From: a virus
Direction: 5' to 3' (one strand)
DNA: 60,144 bases
IMG/VR virus record: IMGVR_UViG_3300025632_000016
Coordinates: 1 to 60,144 of that record
This document shows, piece by piece, positions 1-9,944 of this stretch; position 1 is the stretch's first letter, and each line of letters opens with the position of its first letter. Under the pieces are notes generated by a model. It saw only the letters and a program-made list of their open reading frames with translations. It was not told the DNA's origin and did not search any database. Position numbers and translations under genes: made by a program.

Positions 1-126
1 GCAGATGGAGATGTAATCATAACCGTAGATGGAGATGACGTAGAATCAATTAGCACATACAGCATAAGTTTAAATTCCTTAACGGGAGAAATTACTTTCG
101 GAACAATTGTATATACGGGAGTAAAG
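1..126. repeat. Terminal direct repeat, left copy (circular overlap)
   Basis: Bases 1-126 are identical to 60016-60141. After that the left copy continues with gta and the right copy ends with agc, as if two bases were missing at the right tip. The repeat lies inside an open reading frame that stays in phase when the copies are merged, so it is best read as the overlap of a circular or permuted molecule cut at an arbitrary point. A true short terminal redundancy of the packaged DNA is less likely. Confidence 0.9.
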
Positions 127-153
127 GTAGCTTATCACATAATTAAACCTTAA
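1..153 (+). CDS. C-terminal part of the junction-spanning virion protein (partial)
   Basis: Codons run in phase from base 1 to a TAA at 151-153 and join the frame that leaves the right edge. The joined protein has about 489 residues and ends ...VAYHIIKP. Serine/threonine/glycine-rich beta-type composition suggests a virion surface or tail component. The next gene starts three bases after the stop. See the entry at 58699 for the rest of the gene. Confidence 0.85.
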   Translation, partial: ADGDVIITVDGDDVESISTYSISLNSLTGEITFGTIVYTGVKVAYHIIKP

Positions 154-156
154 AAA

Positions 157-1047
157 ATGAAGAAGATATTAACCATATTACTAGTTGTATTTGCGTTTTC
201 AGCATATTCGCAAACCACAATTGATTATGTCTATAAAAGGCAGCCTATTAAGTTTAGCAAGATAGCCCTTGCTGATACAATGTTTTTAAGTTCTGAGTCC
301 CCTTACGGGACTTATGGTAACTTATTTGTCATTGACTCTACATTAGATGGAAGGTTCTTTATTAATGATGGATATGCATTAGCAGATTCGTTGTCTCAAA
401 TAAGAAGTGAAATTTCAGATACAGCCGCTCAATTAAGACTAGATATTTCGGATTCACTAGCCATAAATATTTCGGATACAGCGACACAGATTAGAGCAGA
501 ATTAACTGACAGCATTGCTCAGTTAAGATTAGATATTTCAGACACAGCTACACAGATTAGAAGCGAATTGTCAGACACAGCTACACAGATTAGAAGCGAA
601 TTGTCAGATAGTACTTACTTTCAATTAATGGGTGGTAAGTACTTAGCAATAAATAATACTGGATATGATTCATTGATTATAGGCGGAAATTCAAAAGACC
701 CTAATGCTGTATTGCAAGTAAACGGTCAGTTTAATCAATCTTTCACGTTTATGTCTCCTTCTGCTAATTCTGTATACAATGCTAGAAATGGAAATATAGT
801 TATTCTTAATAGCGATGGTAATATATCTGGGATAACCAATTGTGCAATAGGTTCGGTTATAACATTTACTTGTTTTACTGGAGTTACAAATGTGATACTT
901 AACCCAGCTAATTTCATTCCAAACGGGCAAACACTAAGGATTCCTAATGGTTCAATAAAAACATTTGACCAATACGATGTGTTTACAATTATATGTGTAG
1001 CGGATGATGAGTTTTTATTTCATTCTGAAAGCGGAGATAATCAATAG
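157..1047 (+). CDS. Signal-peptide-bearing fibre-like protein with coiled-coil repeats
   Basis: 296 residues. The first 19 form a textbook signal peptide: MKK, a hydrophobic core, then AYSQ, the usual Bacteroidota cleavage context. Residues about 75-150 are tandem 11-residue units of the form ISDTATQIRSE, which predict a long parallel coiled coil as in trimeric fibres. The C-terminal third is Gly/Asn/Thr-rich and beta-like. It sits in the tail/adaptor operon, three bases after the previous stop. A secretion signal on a phage structural-type protein is odd: it could be a fibre exported to the host envelope, a superinfection-exclusion factor, or a gene taken from a host secreted protein. Function is unproven. 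Confidence 0.8.
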   Translation: MKKILTILLVVFAFSAYSQTTIDYVYKRQPIKFSKIALADTMFLSSESPYGTYGNLFVIDSTLDGRFFINDGYALADSLSQIRSEISDTAAQLRLDISDSLAINISDTATQIRAELTDSIAQLRLDISDTATQIRSELSDTATQIRSELSDSTYFQLMGGKYLAINNTGYDSLIIGGNSKDPNAVLQVNGQFNQSFTFMSPSANSVYNARNGNIVILNSDGNISGITNCAIGSVITFTCFTGVTNVILNPANFIPNGQTLRIPNGSIKTFDQYDVFTIICVADDEFLFHSESGDNQ

Positions 1048-1050
1048 AAA

Positions 1051-1686
1051 TTGGGAGCAAATATAAATACCGTAAAGACGCAAGTCTTTGAGATTATAAA
1101 GAAGAATCAGTCAGGAGGCTATATAAAGACAAGCGACTTTAATAACTACGCAAAGCTAGAACAACTTTCTTTTTATAATGAAGTGCTAGGTATGTCTGAA
1201 AGTTCACAGCAAACAATGGACATAGCTGATGAATTAAAGGTGTCAGTTAATCTTTTTCCGAACTCAAGTGGTTTAGTAACCAAGCCTAGCGATTATATGC
1301 AATTGCAATCAATAACGGGTAGAGTTTATCTTAATCAAACACAGAGTAAGCTAGTTCAATTTCAAGTAATGGGTCAGTCAGAAGCAGATACATCGGAAGT
1401 TAGCGGCTTCTCAAGAGCAAGTGCAAAATACCCCATAGCTGTTGTTAATGCAGGTACAGTAGAGATTAAGCCTTATGCTACATTTAGTAGCGTTAAGCTT
1501 AACTATTACAGATTTCCATTAGACCCTATTTGGGGCTTTACGGTATCATCTAGTAGGGAAGTGTATGATTCGTCTACATCGGTTGATTTTGACATACCAG
1601 AGCAGCATACAGAAAGAATAGTACAAGGTATAGTTAGACGTTTTGGTTTCTCAATAGGAAACGAAGCGTTAGTTAATTACAAATAA
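1051..1686 (+). CDS. Virion neck/adaptor-type protein (TTG start)
   Basis: 211 residues if translation starts at the TTG at 1051, three bases after the preceding stop. No upstream ATG is in frame. The N-terminal third is helical and the rest beta-rich, without recognisable enzyme motifs. Its stop overlaps the next gene by one base (TAATG). Three proteins of 200-254 residues in a row, directly before a very large beta-rich protein, is the layout of head-tail adaptor and tail proteins in podoviruses; the assignment rests on that context. Confidence 0.75.
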   Translation: MGANINTVKTQVFEIIKKNQSGGYIKTSDFNNYAKLEQLSFYNEVLGMSESSQQTMDIADELKVSVNLFPNSSGLVTKPSDYMQLQSITGRVYLNQTQSKLVQFQVMGQSEADTSEVSGFSRASAKYPIAVVNAGTVEIKPYATFSSVKLNYYRFPLDPIWGFTVSSSREVYDSSTSVDFDIPEQHTERIVQGIVRRFGFSIGNEALVNYK

Positions 1687-2306
1687 TGACAAAAGTAGAT
1701 TTAGCATATAGAGCATTAAAGAAGCTTTACCCAAAGCTAACGCAAGACGCTAAGACTTCTCTTAGGGAAATGGTAGCCGCTGTTGGTAATGCTAGAGATA
1801 AGGTTGTTGCAGATTTCGCTTGGCAAGCGTGGAGTAATGACTTAATGGAAGATATGGTTTGGGAAGGCTGTATATCTACTTATGAGCAATTATCCCCTAC
1901 AAAAGACACTAGAACTAACAGATGGTATTTACAGCTACCATTTAAGCCATTGGTATTACCTAAGAATATGGGTATATATCAGATAACGCCTTGTAATAAC
2001 ACATTTGAATACTACCAAGTACCATCTACGTTTAATTCTTTATTTAACGGTTCAGCCTCAAAAGAGTTGGAGGGTAATACGGGATATTGGTTAAGTGGAG
2101 ATAGAATATACTTTACAGTAAGGCAAACAGAAGAAACTCTATTAGACGTACATTCAATATCTAGTAGCGAAGATATAGCGGATGATGATTATTTTCCATT
2201 TCCGCCTAACCTAGAGTTAGATATAATTAATATGGCTGTACAAGAATATGTATTGACAAAAGACATTCCAGAAGATTTAAGCGATAACAACCTAGCAGAT
2301 TCATAA
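1686..2306 (+). CDS. Head-tail adaptor or tail protein
   Basis: 206 residues. The N-terminal helical part (DLAYRALKKLYPKL, then a Trp-rich stretch near residue 45) is followed by beta-rich sequence with many aromatic residues. Start and stop each overlap a neighbour by one base, so it is translated with them. No family was recognised with certainty. Size, position and aromatic content fit a podoviral tail-tubular or neck component (inference from context). Confidence 0.75.
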   Translation: MTKVDLAYRALKKLYPKLTQDAKTSLREMVAAVGNARDKVVADFAWQAWSNDLMEDMVWEGCISTYEQLSPTKDTRTNRWYLQLPFKPLVLPKNMGIYQITPCNNTFEYYQVPSTFNSLFNGSASKELEGNTGYWLSGDRIYFTVRQTEETLLDVHSISSSEDIADDDYFPFPPNLELDIINMAVQEYVLTKDIPEDLSDNNLADS

Positions 2307-3070
2307 TGAATAGAGACTTACCCATATTATCCATAGTAAAAGACTACCTTAGAGAGCAAGGCAAAAAGACTACACACGATTTATCTTTTTACCTAGACTT
2401 TGCTATACAAGCATTAAGGGAGATGGAGTATGATTTTACGGGCATACCTGTAAGTAAGTTTGTTACATTAAACTCTAACGACCAAATAGTAATTCCTGCG
2501 GGTTGCGTAAGAATTATAGACTTAGGAATTGTAAATAGCGCAAACCATTTCATTTCATTAGGGTTAGGCAATAAAATCGCCAACGCAAGAGGAACTGATA
2601 GTGAAGGCAATACAGAAAGACAAACCTCTACGGGAAGGTTAGCTGAATCAAACGGTTACGGAGATTTTAACAACAGCCTATCCGTAAGTAGACACGGAGA
2701 GAACTTAGGAGGCAATTTCGGTAGCAATGGACACGTTGTTTATGGTGAGTGGAGTATAGACTACGAAAGAGGATTTATCAACGTAAATGGAGGCTTAAAC
2801 ACTACTGACAAGTATATGATAATATACCTTCAAGATATTTCCACAATAAACGGAGAGTTTATAGTTCATCAGTTTATGAGAGAGCCAATTAAGGCGGGTA
2901 TAGAATTGTTTAGTAAAAGAAGAAGAAAAAGCACACCAAGAGGTGTTATACAAGATTTAGAGCATAAGTTCACTTGGTCTTGCTATCATATGGCTGAAAG
3001 ATTCAGTTCAATGACACAAAACCAAATGATGAATCAGACTAGAAAGAGCAGCGCATTTACTAAAAGTTAA
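2306..3070 (+). CDS. Head-tail adaptor or tail protein
   Basis: 254 residues, coupled by one-base overlaps to both neighbours. It opens with a short helical segment (LPILSIVKDYLREQGKK), followed by a beta-rich middle with Gly/Asn stretches and a basic helical C-terminus (KRRRKSTPRG). The pattern resembles small connector proteins that bridge portal and tail. No motif proves it. Confidence 0.75.
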   Translation: MNRDLPILSIVKDYLREQGKKTTHDLSFYLDFAIQALREMEYDFTGIPVSKFVTLNSNDQIVIPAGCVRIIDLGIVNSANHFISLGLGNKIANARGTDSEGNTERQTSTGRLAESNGYGDFNNSLSVSRHGENLGGNFGSNGHVVYGEWSIDYERGFINVNGGLNTTDKYMIIYLQDISTINGEFIVHQFMREPIKAGIELFSKRRRKSTPRGVIQDLEHKFTWSCYHMAERFSSMTQNQMMNQTRKSSAFTKS

Positions 3071-6000
3071 TGATACAAGAGGATAGACGTTTTTTTTATC
3101 TTGGAATGAACCAAGATTCCGACCCTAGATACCTAAAAGAAGGTGAGTACATAGAGGCTAAGAACTTTTATGTATCAAGTACTGATGGGGGGAATGACAA
3201 CGCCTTAGAAAATGTAAAGAGTACACTTGAAGTAAGTTATACATTACCGTCTGGTGGTAGATATAAATGCGTTAAGATACAAGATGACGAAGAAAACCAA
3301 AGAACTTATATATTCCTATGGAGTAGTGAGGGAGCTCATATAATTCTTTATTATAGCTATTTAGATGAAACCCTTAGATTATTAGTTAGAGATAACTTTT
3401 ATTCAATAGTAGGTACTTTGGGCGGGGCTACACCTACATACGCAACATCTTACACCGCTGGTGATGTAGTATTAAGAACGGGCGGTATATCTTCAGAGAA
3501 TAAATATTATATTTGTTTAGTTGGGTTTACATCCGCTAGTTATGCAGGAGAAAAAGACCCCGAAAAGAACTCATTAATTTGGAAGGAGATAGGCAACTAT
3601 TTAAACTTTCAAGAGAATAATTACATAGATTCAGCTATAATAATAAGAGATGGTCAAACGTTATTGTTTTGGACTGACAATCATAACGAGCCTAAATATA
3701 TTAACGTAGATAAATTAATTGGGTCTGAATACCCTACTGCATTACAAGCAGAGCATTTTGATTTATGCCCGTTACAGCCGCTACATCAAACGTTACTAAG
3801 CGATATTCCTACAACGGGAGGTGCTAATAACTCACTTATCGGTAAGTATTTTCAGTTTAGATATAGATGGGTGTTTGACGATGATATGTATGGTGCTTGG
3901 TCACCTATATCAGAAATGAATACATACAATACAAATTTATTTGCTAACCCTACTACTGCTTACAGCGCATTAAAACTTAGGGTGTATAGAAACTCTTCTA
4001 TACCTAATAGATTAAAGAGAATAGAAGTGGCATATAGAGATTGTAGAGATGGCAACTCTGGAGATTGGTATAAGTTTGCTGATATAGATGGTTCTGATAT
4101 TAGCGCATCAAATAAATATAGGTTTACTAAGTTCGATACAAGTACATTTGCTCTGAATGGCAATTGGGGATTAACGGGTGGTGGGGTTCAATACGAATCA
4201 TTCTACGAGGTAATCTTTGATAATAACTGCGCTAAAGTGCCGATAGACCAAAATGAGGCTAATCAATTGTATTCTTTCTGCCCTAAAAAAGCAGGAACAA
4301 TAGCCGTTACGGAAGATAATAGATTGGTATTTGGCGACATAGAGGAAAATTTAGATATTAGTGGCGTAGAGTTAGATATGGCTGCATCTTATGTATATAG
4401 CGCACCTAGAGTAACATCCCCTAGTATAAGTTATGAAAGGACTTTAAAGACGGGCGCAAAATACAAATGGGGTATAAGGTATTCAGATGGTAAGGGAAGG
4501 CTGTCTACGGTATTAACTAATTTTGACTTAGAAAAAGAAACAGATTGGTATGATTCAATAGCAGTGACCCCTAGTGTAGCCGTTAGTCTAAATATGAGAA
4601 TAGGTCACGCACCGCCATCTTGGGCTAAAACTTGGCAACTATGTTACTTACCAATAGGTATTGATTATGAGGGAAGTACACCTTTAGCCTATCAATTTAT
4701 GGCGGGGGCTGACACTCCAGTAGCGGCTAACGGTCAATCATTAATTAGCCTTCAAATACCAAGAACATTTAATAATGATAACGATGATAGTCAATTTCCC
4801 CTTAGTTTTAGTGATGAATATTACGTCAGGGGGGTATATGATGCATCGGCATCTTCCTATTGGCCTCAATACGATGAATCTAAAGTAATAGAAACTATTG
4901 ATTCAGGAGAAATAGCTTCGGCAATGATACTAGATGGAGGCAGCGGGTATAGCCTGTCACCTACTGTTACTGTAGTTGGTGGTGGTGGTGAAAACTGCAC
5001 TGTAACTGTTAGTGTTGATGCAACTGGTGCAATAAGTACCCCCATATCTTTAACCGCTGGCTCTGGCTTTACATCTTTTCCTACAATAAGAATTTCTGAT
5101 ACTTCTGGCTCTGGAGCTAATATCGTAGTAGATAAAATAAAATTCAAGAAGTACATAAAGATAGATAGCAGCGGTTGGACGACAAAACCACTTGGTGATG
5201 ATATTTTAGAAGTTTACAAAAAAAGCACAGATGAAAATAATGCCTTATGGAGAGAGTTTGGCTATCCTTGTAAGGTAGGATATGATGCTAATGGAGATTT
5301 AGCCCACTTAGGATTAGATTCTTTAATAAATACTGTTTCGGGTTTTGGCGACCCCGATGCGCCAAGTCAAAACCAAGTAATATCAAGCCTTACGGATTTA
5401 GTATATAATCCTAAAAACGTGGGCGATATGTATTTAAGCTACACATTCTTAGACTATGACGCTGATAACTTTCCTCCTAGTAAAACAATACCAACAACGG
5501 GTAGAACAGCGGTAGGCGGTGCATTCTTCCTAGAAGTGCCATTTGCGGATATAAGAACAGCATCTAGGTCTACTAGCTTAAAAAGGCCATTAGTAGCACT
5601 AGAAGACAATAGGCTACCTGCGCTTAACACAACATTAAGGTGGAGTGACCCGTTAGTACAAAACACTAACATAAACGGACTAGGATTCTTTTACGATATA
5701 AACTTTAGGGAACTAAAGAACGAATACGGAACTATAAGAAAGATATTTGCTGAAAACGAATATCTAAAAGTATTATTCGACAGAAAGATGGGGCTTTTAC
5801 CAATGGGTAGAACGGAAATAAACTCATTAGACGGTAATAATTTCGTAGGTAAAACTACTGATGTATTCGGAACTCCTAGATATTCTGTATCAGATTATGG
5901 TATATCAGACAATCCAGAGAGCCTTTCCTATTTTGGCGGAGCATCAATGTTTGTAGATAGAAACAAAAACACAGTACTAATATCAAGTGGCATAGAAGTG

Positions 6001-6906
6001 AAACCTATTAGTGATGCTGGAATGAGATTCTTTTTTGATGAAGTTCTTATACGCTCTCAAAGGTTAATCAATAAACCCGTAATACAAAGCGTTTACGATA
6101 AAGAGTTCGATACGTTTATATTATCAATAAACAATAAGTCAACATCAACGGGAACAGTTGCAACCACTCCACCTACAACAATAGTAATAACGCTAACAGA
6201 AGCACAAATAAAAGAGCTTGAACTAAGCGAAGATATAGTGTTAAAAACATTTACAGCCGCACCATTTGTAACAGAAACGGTTAGTAGTGGAGATTGGTCT
6301 AAAACAACAAGTACTACAATAACAGCAACCGTAACAAGTTCGGGGACATACAATCCCGCTGTTGACGTAGAGGTAATACAAGGACAGCAATACGTTCTTA
6401 ATTACTCCCCCAAGAATAATAAATGGATGTCTTTCTTTGATTACAAAGGTGATGCATTCGGTAGTGCGAGAAGTAGATTATGCTCTAGTAAAGATGGCAA
6501 ATTCTATTTACATAACAGCCCTAATGTTTCCTCTTATGGAAACTTTTACGGTTCTCAACACGAATCATATATCACCATTCCTTTTGCCGCAGAGCCTACT
6601 AACACAAAGAACGCTAGGGCATTAGAGATAGAATCAACAGACACTAACTTCTACTTGGACAGCGGAACAAACGAAAGAGGACAAAGCACTAGCTTAATCA
6701 ACGGAGATTTCGAGGAAAAAGAAGGAAGGCAATGGGCTAACATACTAATGGATGAGAATACGCCTCTTGTTGGCGGCATAACAAATCCTATTACACAAGG
6801 GGACTTAATGATAGGCACATACTTTATTGCTAAAATCAACAATACAGCTACATCGTTAGTAAAAGTATTTAGCTCTACATTAAGATATGTTAAAAGCCTT
6901 ATTTAA
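3070..6906 (+). CDS. Very large tail/nozzle structural protein
   Basis: 1278 residues, beta-rich throughout, with many Tyr, Asn and Gly and no enzyme motif. The N-terminus (RRFFYLGMNQDSDPRYL, then EYIEAKNFY) resembles the opening of large podoviral tail proteins that build the lower tail or nozzle; this is recalled family resemblance, not a search result. It follows three adaptor genes with one-base overlaps and ends the operon before a fresh promoter at 6909. Internal Gly/Ser/Thr-rich stretches (residues about 615-700 and 1035-1105) look like loops or inserted beta domains. Alternative: receptor-binding hub. Confidence 0.75.
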   Translation: MIQEDRRFFYLGMNQDSDPRYLKEGEYIEAKNFYVSSTDGGNDNALENVKSTLEVSYTLPSGGRYKCVKIQDDEENQRTYIFLWSSEGAHIILYYSYLDETLRLLVRDNFYSIVGTLGGATPTYATSYTAGDVVLRTGGISSENKYYICLVGFTSASYAGEKDPEKNSLIWKEIGNYLNFQENNYIDSAIIIRDGQTLLFWTDNHNEPKYINVDKLIGSEYPTALQAEHFDLCPLQPLHQTLLSDIPTTGGANNSLIGKYFQFRYRWVFDDDMYGAWSPISEMNTYNTNLFANPTTAYSALKLRVYRNSSIPNRLKRIEVAYRDCRDGNSGDWYKFADIDGSDISASNKYRFTKFDTSTFALNGNWGLTGGGVQYESFYEVIFDNNCAKVPIDQNEANQLYSFCPKKAGTIAVTEDNRLVFGDIEENLDISGVELDMAASYVYSAPRVTSPSISYERTLKTGAKYKWGIRYSDGKGRLSTVLTNFDLEKETDWYDSIAVTPSVAVSLNMRIGHAPPSWAKTWQLCYLPIGIDYEGSTPLAYQFMAGADTPVAANGQSLISLQIPRTFNNDNDDSQFPLSFSDEYYVRGVYDASASSYWPQYDESKVIETIDSGEIASAMILDGGSGYSLSPTVTVVGGGGENCTVTVSVDATGAISTPISLTAGSGFTSFPTIRISDTSGSGANIVVDKIKFKKYIKIDSSGWTTKPLGDDILEVYKKSTDENNALWREFGYPCKVGYDANGDLAHLGLDSLINTVSGFGDPDAPSQNQVISSLTDLVYNPKNVGDMYLSYTFLDYDADNFPPSKTIPTTGRTAVGGAFFLEVPFADIRTASRSTSLKRPLVALEDNRLPALNTTLRWSDPLVQNTNINGLGFFYDINFRELKNEYGTIRKIFAENEYLKVLFDRKMGLLPMGRTEINSLDGNNFVGKTTDVFGTPRYSVSDYGISDNPESLSYFGGASMFVDRNKNTVLISSGIEVKPISDAGMRFFFDEVLIRSQRLINKPVIQSVYDKEFDTFILSINNKSTSTGTVATTPPTTIVITLTEAQIKELELSEDIVLKTFTAAPFVTETVSSGDWSKTTSTTITATVTSSGTYNPAVDVEVIQGQQYVLNYSPKNNKWMSFFDYKGDAFGSARSRLCSSKDGKFYLHNSPNVSSYGNFYGSQHESYITIPFAAEPTNTKNARALEIESTDTNFYLDSGTNERGQSTSLINGDFEEKEGRQWANILMDENTPLVGGITNPITQGDLMIGTYFIAKINNTATSLVKVFSSTLRYVKSLI

Positions 6907-6908
6907 CG

Positions 6909-6916
6909 TATATTTG
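6909..6916 (+). promoter_or_regulatory. TAnnTTTG -7 box before the cupin-like gene
   Basis: TATATTTG, an exact match to the Bacteroidota -7 consensus. Only six bases separate it from the ATG at 6923, so the transcript should have almost no leader. Confidence 0.65.
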
Positions 6917-6922
6917 TAGTAT

Positions 6923-7519
6923 ATGAAAATGGAAGACATAGATAATCAAATTGCAGAAGCTCCTTTAACAAAAGAAGAGTCTAAGGCTCAATTTATAGCG
7001 AATACAGAAAAATTAGGTTTAAAGCATACGTTTAATTTTGATGAAGCGTGGGAGATAGGTCAGGAGATTAAAAAGCGTAAAGACTTTAGAGAAAAGATTT
7101 CAGCCATAGAGCAGCAAGGACACGATAACGATATTTGGATGAGCGAGGAAGAATTACAGGAACGTAATCCCGTAAAGAATAGCTTTGCCGATGGTTGTTA
7201 TATTAGAGAAATATTTAATCCTGCTAACGAATTATTAGTCACTAAGATACACAAGAAAGAGCATCCTTTTTTCCTTATGAAAGGGGAAATGTCAGTATTA
7301 ACAGATGAAGGTATAATTCATTTAAAAGCACCTCATCACGGCATAACAAAGGTAGGGACTAAACGAATCATATACACGCATACAGATTGTGTGTTTGTAA
7401 CGGTTCACGCAACAGAATTAACGGACGTAAAAGAAATTGAAGAAGAAGTTATAGCTAAGGATTTTCAAGACCCAATGATTACCTTAGATGATTTAAAACT
7501 ATTAAAAGGAGAGATATGA
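6923..7519 (+). CDS. Phage protein with C-terminal cupin-like fold
   Basis: 198 residues. The N-terminal 80 are charged and helical. From about residue 90 the sequence reads as a cupin-type beta barrel: YIREIFNPANELLVTKIHKKEH, spaced glycines, then a second half with GTKRIIYTHTDCVFVTVHAT, ending in an acidic helix. This architecture recurs as a small conserved protein in many phages beside structural genes; its role is unknown. HKKEH and YTHTD could supply metal ligands. The ATG follows a -7 box by six bases, pointing to a leaderless or near-leaderless mRNA. It overlaps the next gene by four bases. Confidence 0.8.
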   Translation: MKMEDIDNQIAEAPLTKEESKAQFIANTEKLGLKHTFNFDEAWEIGQEIKKRKDFREKISAIEQQGHDNDIWMSEEELQERNPVKNSFADGCYIREIFNPANELLVTKIHKKEHPFFLMKGEMSVLTDEGIIHLKAPHHGITKVGTKRIIYTHTDCVFVTVHATELTDVKEIEEEVIAKDFQDPMITLDDLKLLKGEI

Positions 7520-8337
7520 GTTTCGTAACAGTAGCAGCAGTTTTAGGTGGCACAGCATTATTAGGTAAAGCAGCTATAGGTGGCACTAAAATGTTTCAAG
7601 GACATAAAAAAAGAAAAGAAGGAAAACTTGCGGCTAATACAGCAAATGTTCAAGAAATGGCATTAAACCTTCAGAACGAAAGGGAGCAGAAAATACAGCA
7701 AGGCACAATGGAAGCGCTTGCTAATCAAAGAATGTCTGAAATATCCTCTTTACAAGCTAGGTATGATGAAGCAGCTAAAGAGGGTATTCCAGAAGAACTA
7801 AAGGAACAATATTTAGAGAATATACAAGGTTCTCAGGCACAAACATTAAACGCTAATGCAAGCCGTAGAGGTGGATTAGTTGGTATGGCACAAGTAGACC
7901 AAAATGCTGTAAATGCGTATAAGGAATTACTTTCTATGGATGCTAATCAGAGGTTAGCTAACGAAAGAACGGCAATGAGCTTTCAAGGTAATGCGATAGG
8001 TCAAATGGATACTTACGCAAACAGAGGATTAAACTTTCAGATAGGAAACCAACAACAAAATTATGCAAGGGATTTAAGCAGCAATTACTTTGACCAAGAC
8101 TACGCAATGGCACTACAAGGTGCGGGAGAGCAGATGATGTACTCAGGGGCAGGGCAGATAGTAAATACGCTAGGTGAAGCATCTTCATTTGCAGCAAGTC
8201 TTGCTGGAGGTGGCTTAGGCGGAGGAATAGGTGGAAGGCCAGAGAATATACCTAAAATGGAATCAATCAAAACGCCTACAAGCGTTCAATCACAAGCACC
8301 GCAAGGGGGTAATGGGTTTTCATACGCACCGCAATAA
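7516..8337 (+). CDS. Internal virion (ejection-type) protein
   Basis: 273 residues. A hydrophobic Ala/Gly stretch at residues about 5-25 is followed by a basic patch (HKKRKEGK), a long Gln/Asn/Ala-rich helical body and a Gly-rich tail. No catalytic motif. Small glycine-rich membrane-active proteins followed by large helical ones are typical of the DNA-ejection proteins packed inside podovirus heads, and the next two genes fit that set. The start overlaps the preceding gene by four bases. Confidence 0.7.
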   Translation: MSFVTVAAVLGGTALLGKAAIGGTKMFQGHKKRKEGKLAANTANVQEMALNLQNEREQKIQQGTMEALANQRMSEISSLQARYDEAAKEGIPEELKEQYLENIQGSQAQTLNANASRRGGLVGMAQVDQNAVNAYKELLSMDANQRLANERTAMSFQGNAIGQMDTYANRGLNFQIGNQQQNYARDLSSNYFDQDYAMALQGAGEQMMYSGAGQIVNTLGEASSFAASLAGGGLGGGIGGRPENIPKMESIKTPTSVQSQAPQGGNGFSYAPQ

Positions 8338-8348
8338 TTAAATAAGGT

Positions 8349-9944
8349 ATGGCATTAGAAAGAAAACCACAGAATTTAAGGGGCTACGGATTAGCGCAAG
8401 ACCCTAAGGTAGAGTTAGATACAACGTTTATAGATGACCAAAATAGGCGTGCGTACCAACAAAGGGGTATAGAAGCGCAACAAGAGGCTCAACAAAAGAA
8501 CTTTGCTCAAAGGGATAAAGAAACTAGGGTAGACTTATTAAAGGGTATTCCTACCATAGAATCAAATTGGTCGCCAGAAATAAAGAACAAGATAAATACC
8601 GAAATAGATGCTTTTATAAAAGGAGCGGGAGATTTATCTACTGAGGAAATTGTAGTGGGGCTAAACGGATTAAAATCAAAGGCTGGGGCATATAAGAGCA
8701 TAGGAACTGCATTAAAAGATAGGGCAACTAAAGTAGCGGCTGGAGATATATATTCTGGCTTGGATGGTGATAAATTATTAGGGTTAAAGCTTGAAGAAGA
8801 TTTTAAGAATCTGACTTTTGAAGAAGCAATGGCTAAAGCTATGAATATAACTCAAAGTCAATTTGCGCCAATGCCTGATATGACCCAATGGGAAACCTTA
8901 AAGAATAATGTTTACGATTTTGCTAAATCATCATCTACGGGAGAAATGGAGTATGCTGGTAATCTAGGGGACAAGTCCTATGGTAGATTTGCATTTAATG
9001 TAGACCCTAATGCAAAGATAGCAGCCGTAAGTAACTTTATGACGGGTAATAGAGGTTTTTATAATTTATACGCTGAAAAAAATGATTTAGAATATGATGA
9101 AATAGAATCAACATTATCATCTCAAATAGATGATGTTGTTTTTGATAAGTGGGCTGAGAATACTCCAAAAGCTGATAAAGAATTTAAACCAACGTATAGT
9201 CGAGGCGGTGGCTCTAGCTTAGAATATAATTATGGGGTATCAGAAGGTACTAGAAAAGAGGAGGGGCGTGTTCCTCAGGGTCTTGGATTTCCAAATGTAG
9301 ATATTAATATGAATTATGTAGATATTATTCCCAAAGATGGCAAGACCTTACCGCTATCTAAAATAAAAGGTAAGAATGGGGAGGTAGTTACAGGGGTAAT
9401 AGTTTCAGTAACAGAAGGAAGTGATGGAGATTTAAAACTAGTGGTAAATAAAAAACTTTCTAGCTATGAGCAAACTCTTGACCTATACAATCAAGCAAAA
9501 GAATTATTAAAAGCCAATACTAAGGAATTAAATAATTTTAATGAATTAAATGATGAAGAAAAATTAGCTAAGGTAGAGAAGTTGGTTTTAAGCGGAAAAA
9601 TAAAGCCAAAAACAGAAACCACAGAGTTACTTGACTATGAGTCAAATAAAAACTTAGTAGCCCCCAATAGGAAAGAAATTTATAAAATGCTAGGTGATGT
9701 AAGGGCTTACGAAAATCCAGAGCAAATAAAAGAAGATGGATTTACTTACTTCGCTAAACAAGATGGAAGCGACCCAATAGGTATAGACGAACTACATAAA
9801 ACTTTCTTGAACGAGAAAAGGAAAGGTGACACTTTTGGTGAGTATATAAAGGGATTTGATTATATTCCACAAGAAGGTGATATGCCTAATGTAGGTGGAG
9901 CTAAGGTGGTAGAAGATTTTTCAGAATTTGAAGTTAAAGGATAA
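8349..9944 (+). CDS. Internal virion protein
   Basis: 531 residues, mostly helical and charged (RDKETRVDLLKGIPTIESNW; repeated Lys/Glu helices at 380-430). No recognisable enzyme domain. It is placed between a likely ejection protein and the 2517-residue giant, with a one-base overlap (TAATG) to the latter, so it is probably co-packaged with them. Function otherwise unknown. Confidence 0.7.
   Translation: MALERKPQNLRGYGLAQDPKVELDTTFIDDQNRRAYQQRGIEAQQEAQQKNFAQRDKETRVDLLKGIPTIESNWSPEIKNKINTEIDAFIKGAGDLSTEEIVVGLNGLKSKAGAYKSIGTALKDRATKVAAGDIYSGLDGDKLLGLKLEEDFKNLTFEEAMAKAMNITQSQFAPMPDMTQWETLKNNVYDFAKSSSTGEMEYAGNLGDKSYGRFAFNVDPNAKIAAVSNFMTGNRGFYNLYAEKNDLEYDEIESTLSSQIDDVVFDKWAENTPKADKEFKPTYSRGGGSSLEYNYGVSEGTRKEEGRVPQGLGFPNVDINMNYVDIIPKDGKTLPLSKIKGKNGEVVTGVIVSVTEGSDGDLKLVVNKKLSSYEQTLDLYNQAKELLKANTKELNNFNELNDEEKLAKVEKLVLSGKIKPKTETTELLDYESNKNLVAPNRKEIYKMLGDVRAYENPEQIKEDGFTYFAKQDGSDPIGIDELHKTFLNEKRKGDTFGEYIKGFDYIPQEGDMPNVGGAKVVEDFSEFEVKG

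Noticed and set aside
691-930. Minus-strand frames inside tail genes
   Set aside because: Antisense shadows of a well-supported plus-strand gene, without leaders; the same holds for minus frames inside 3070-17497.
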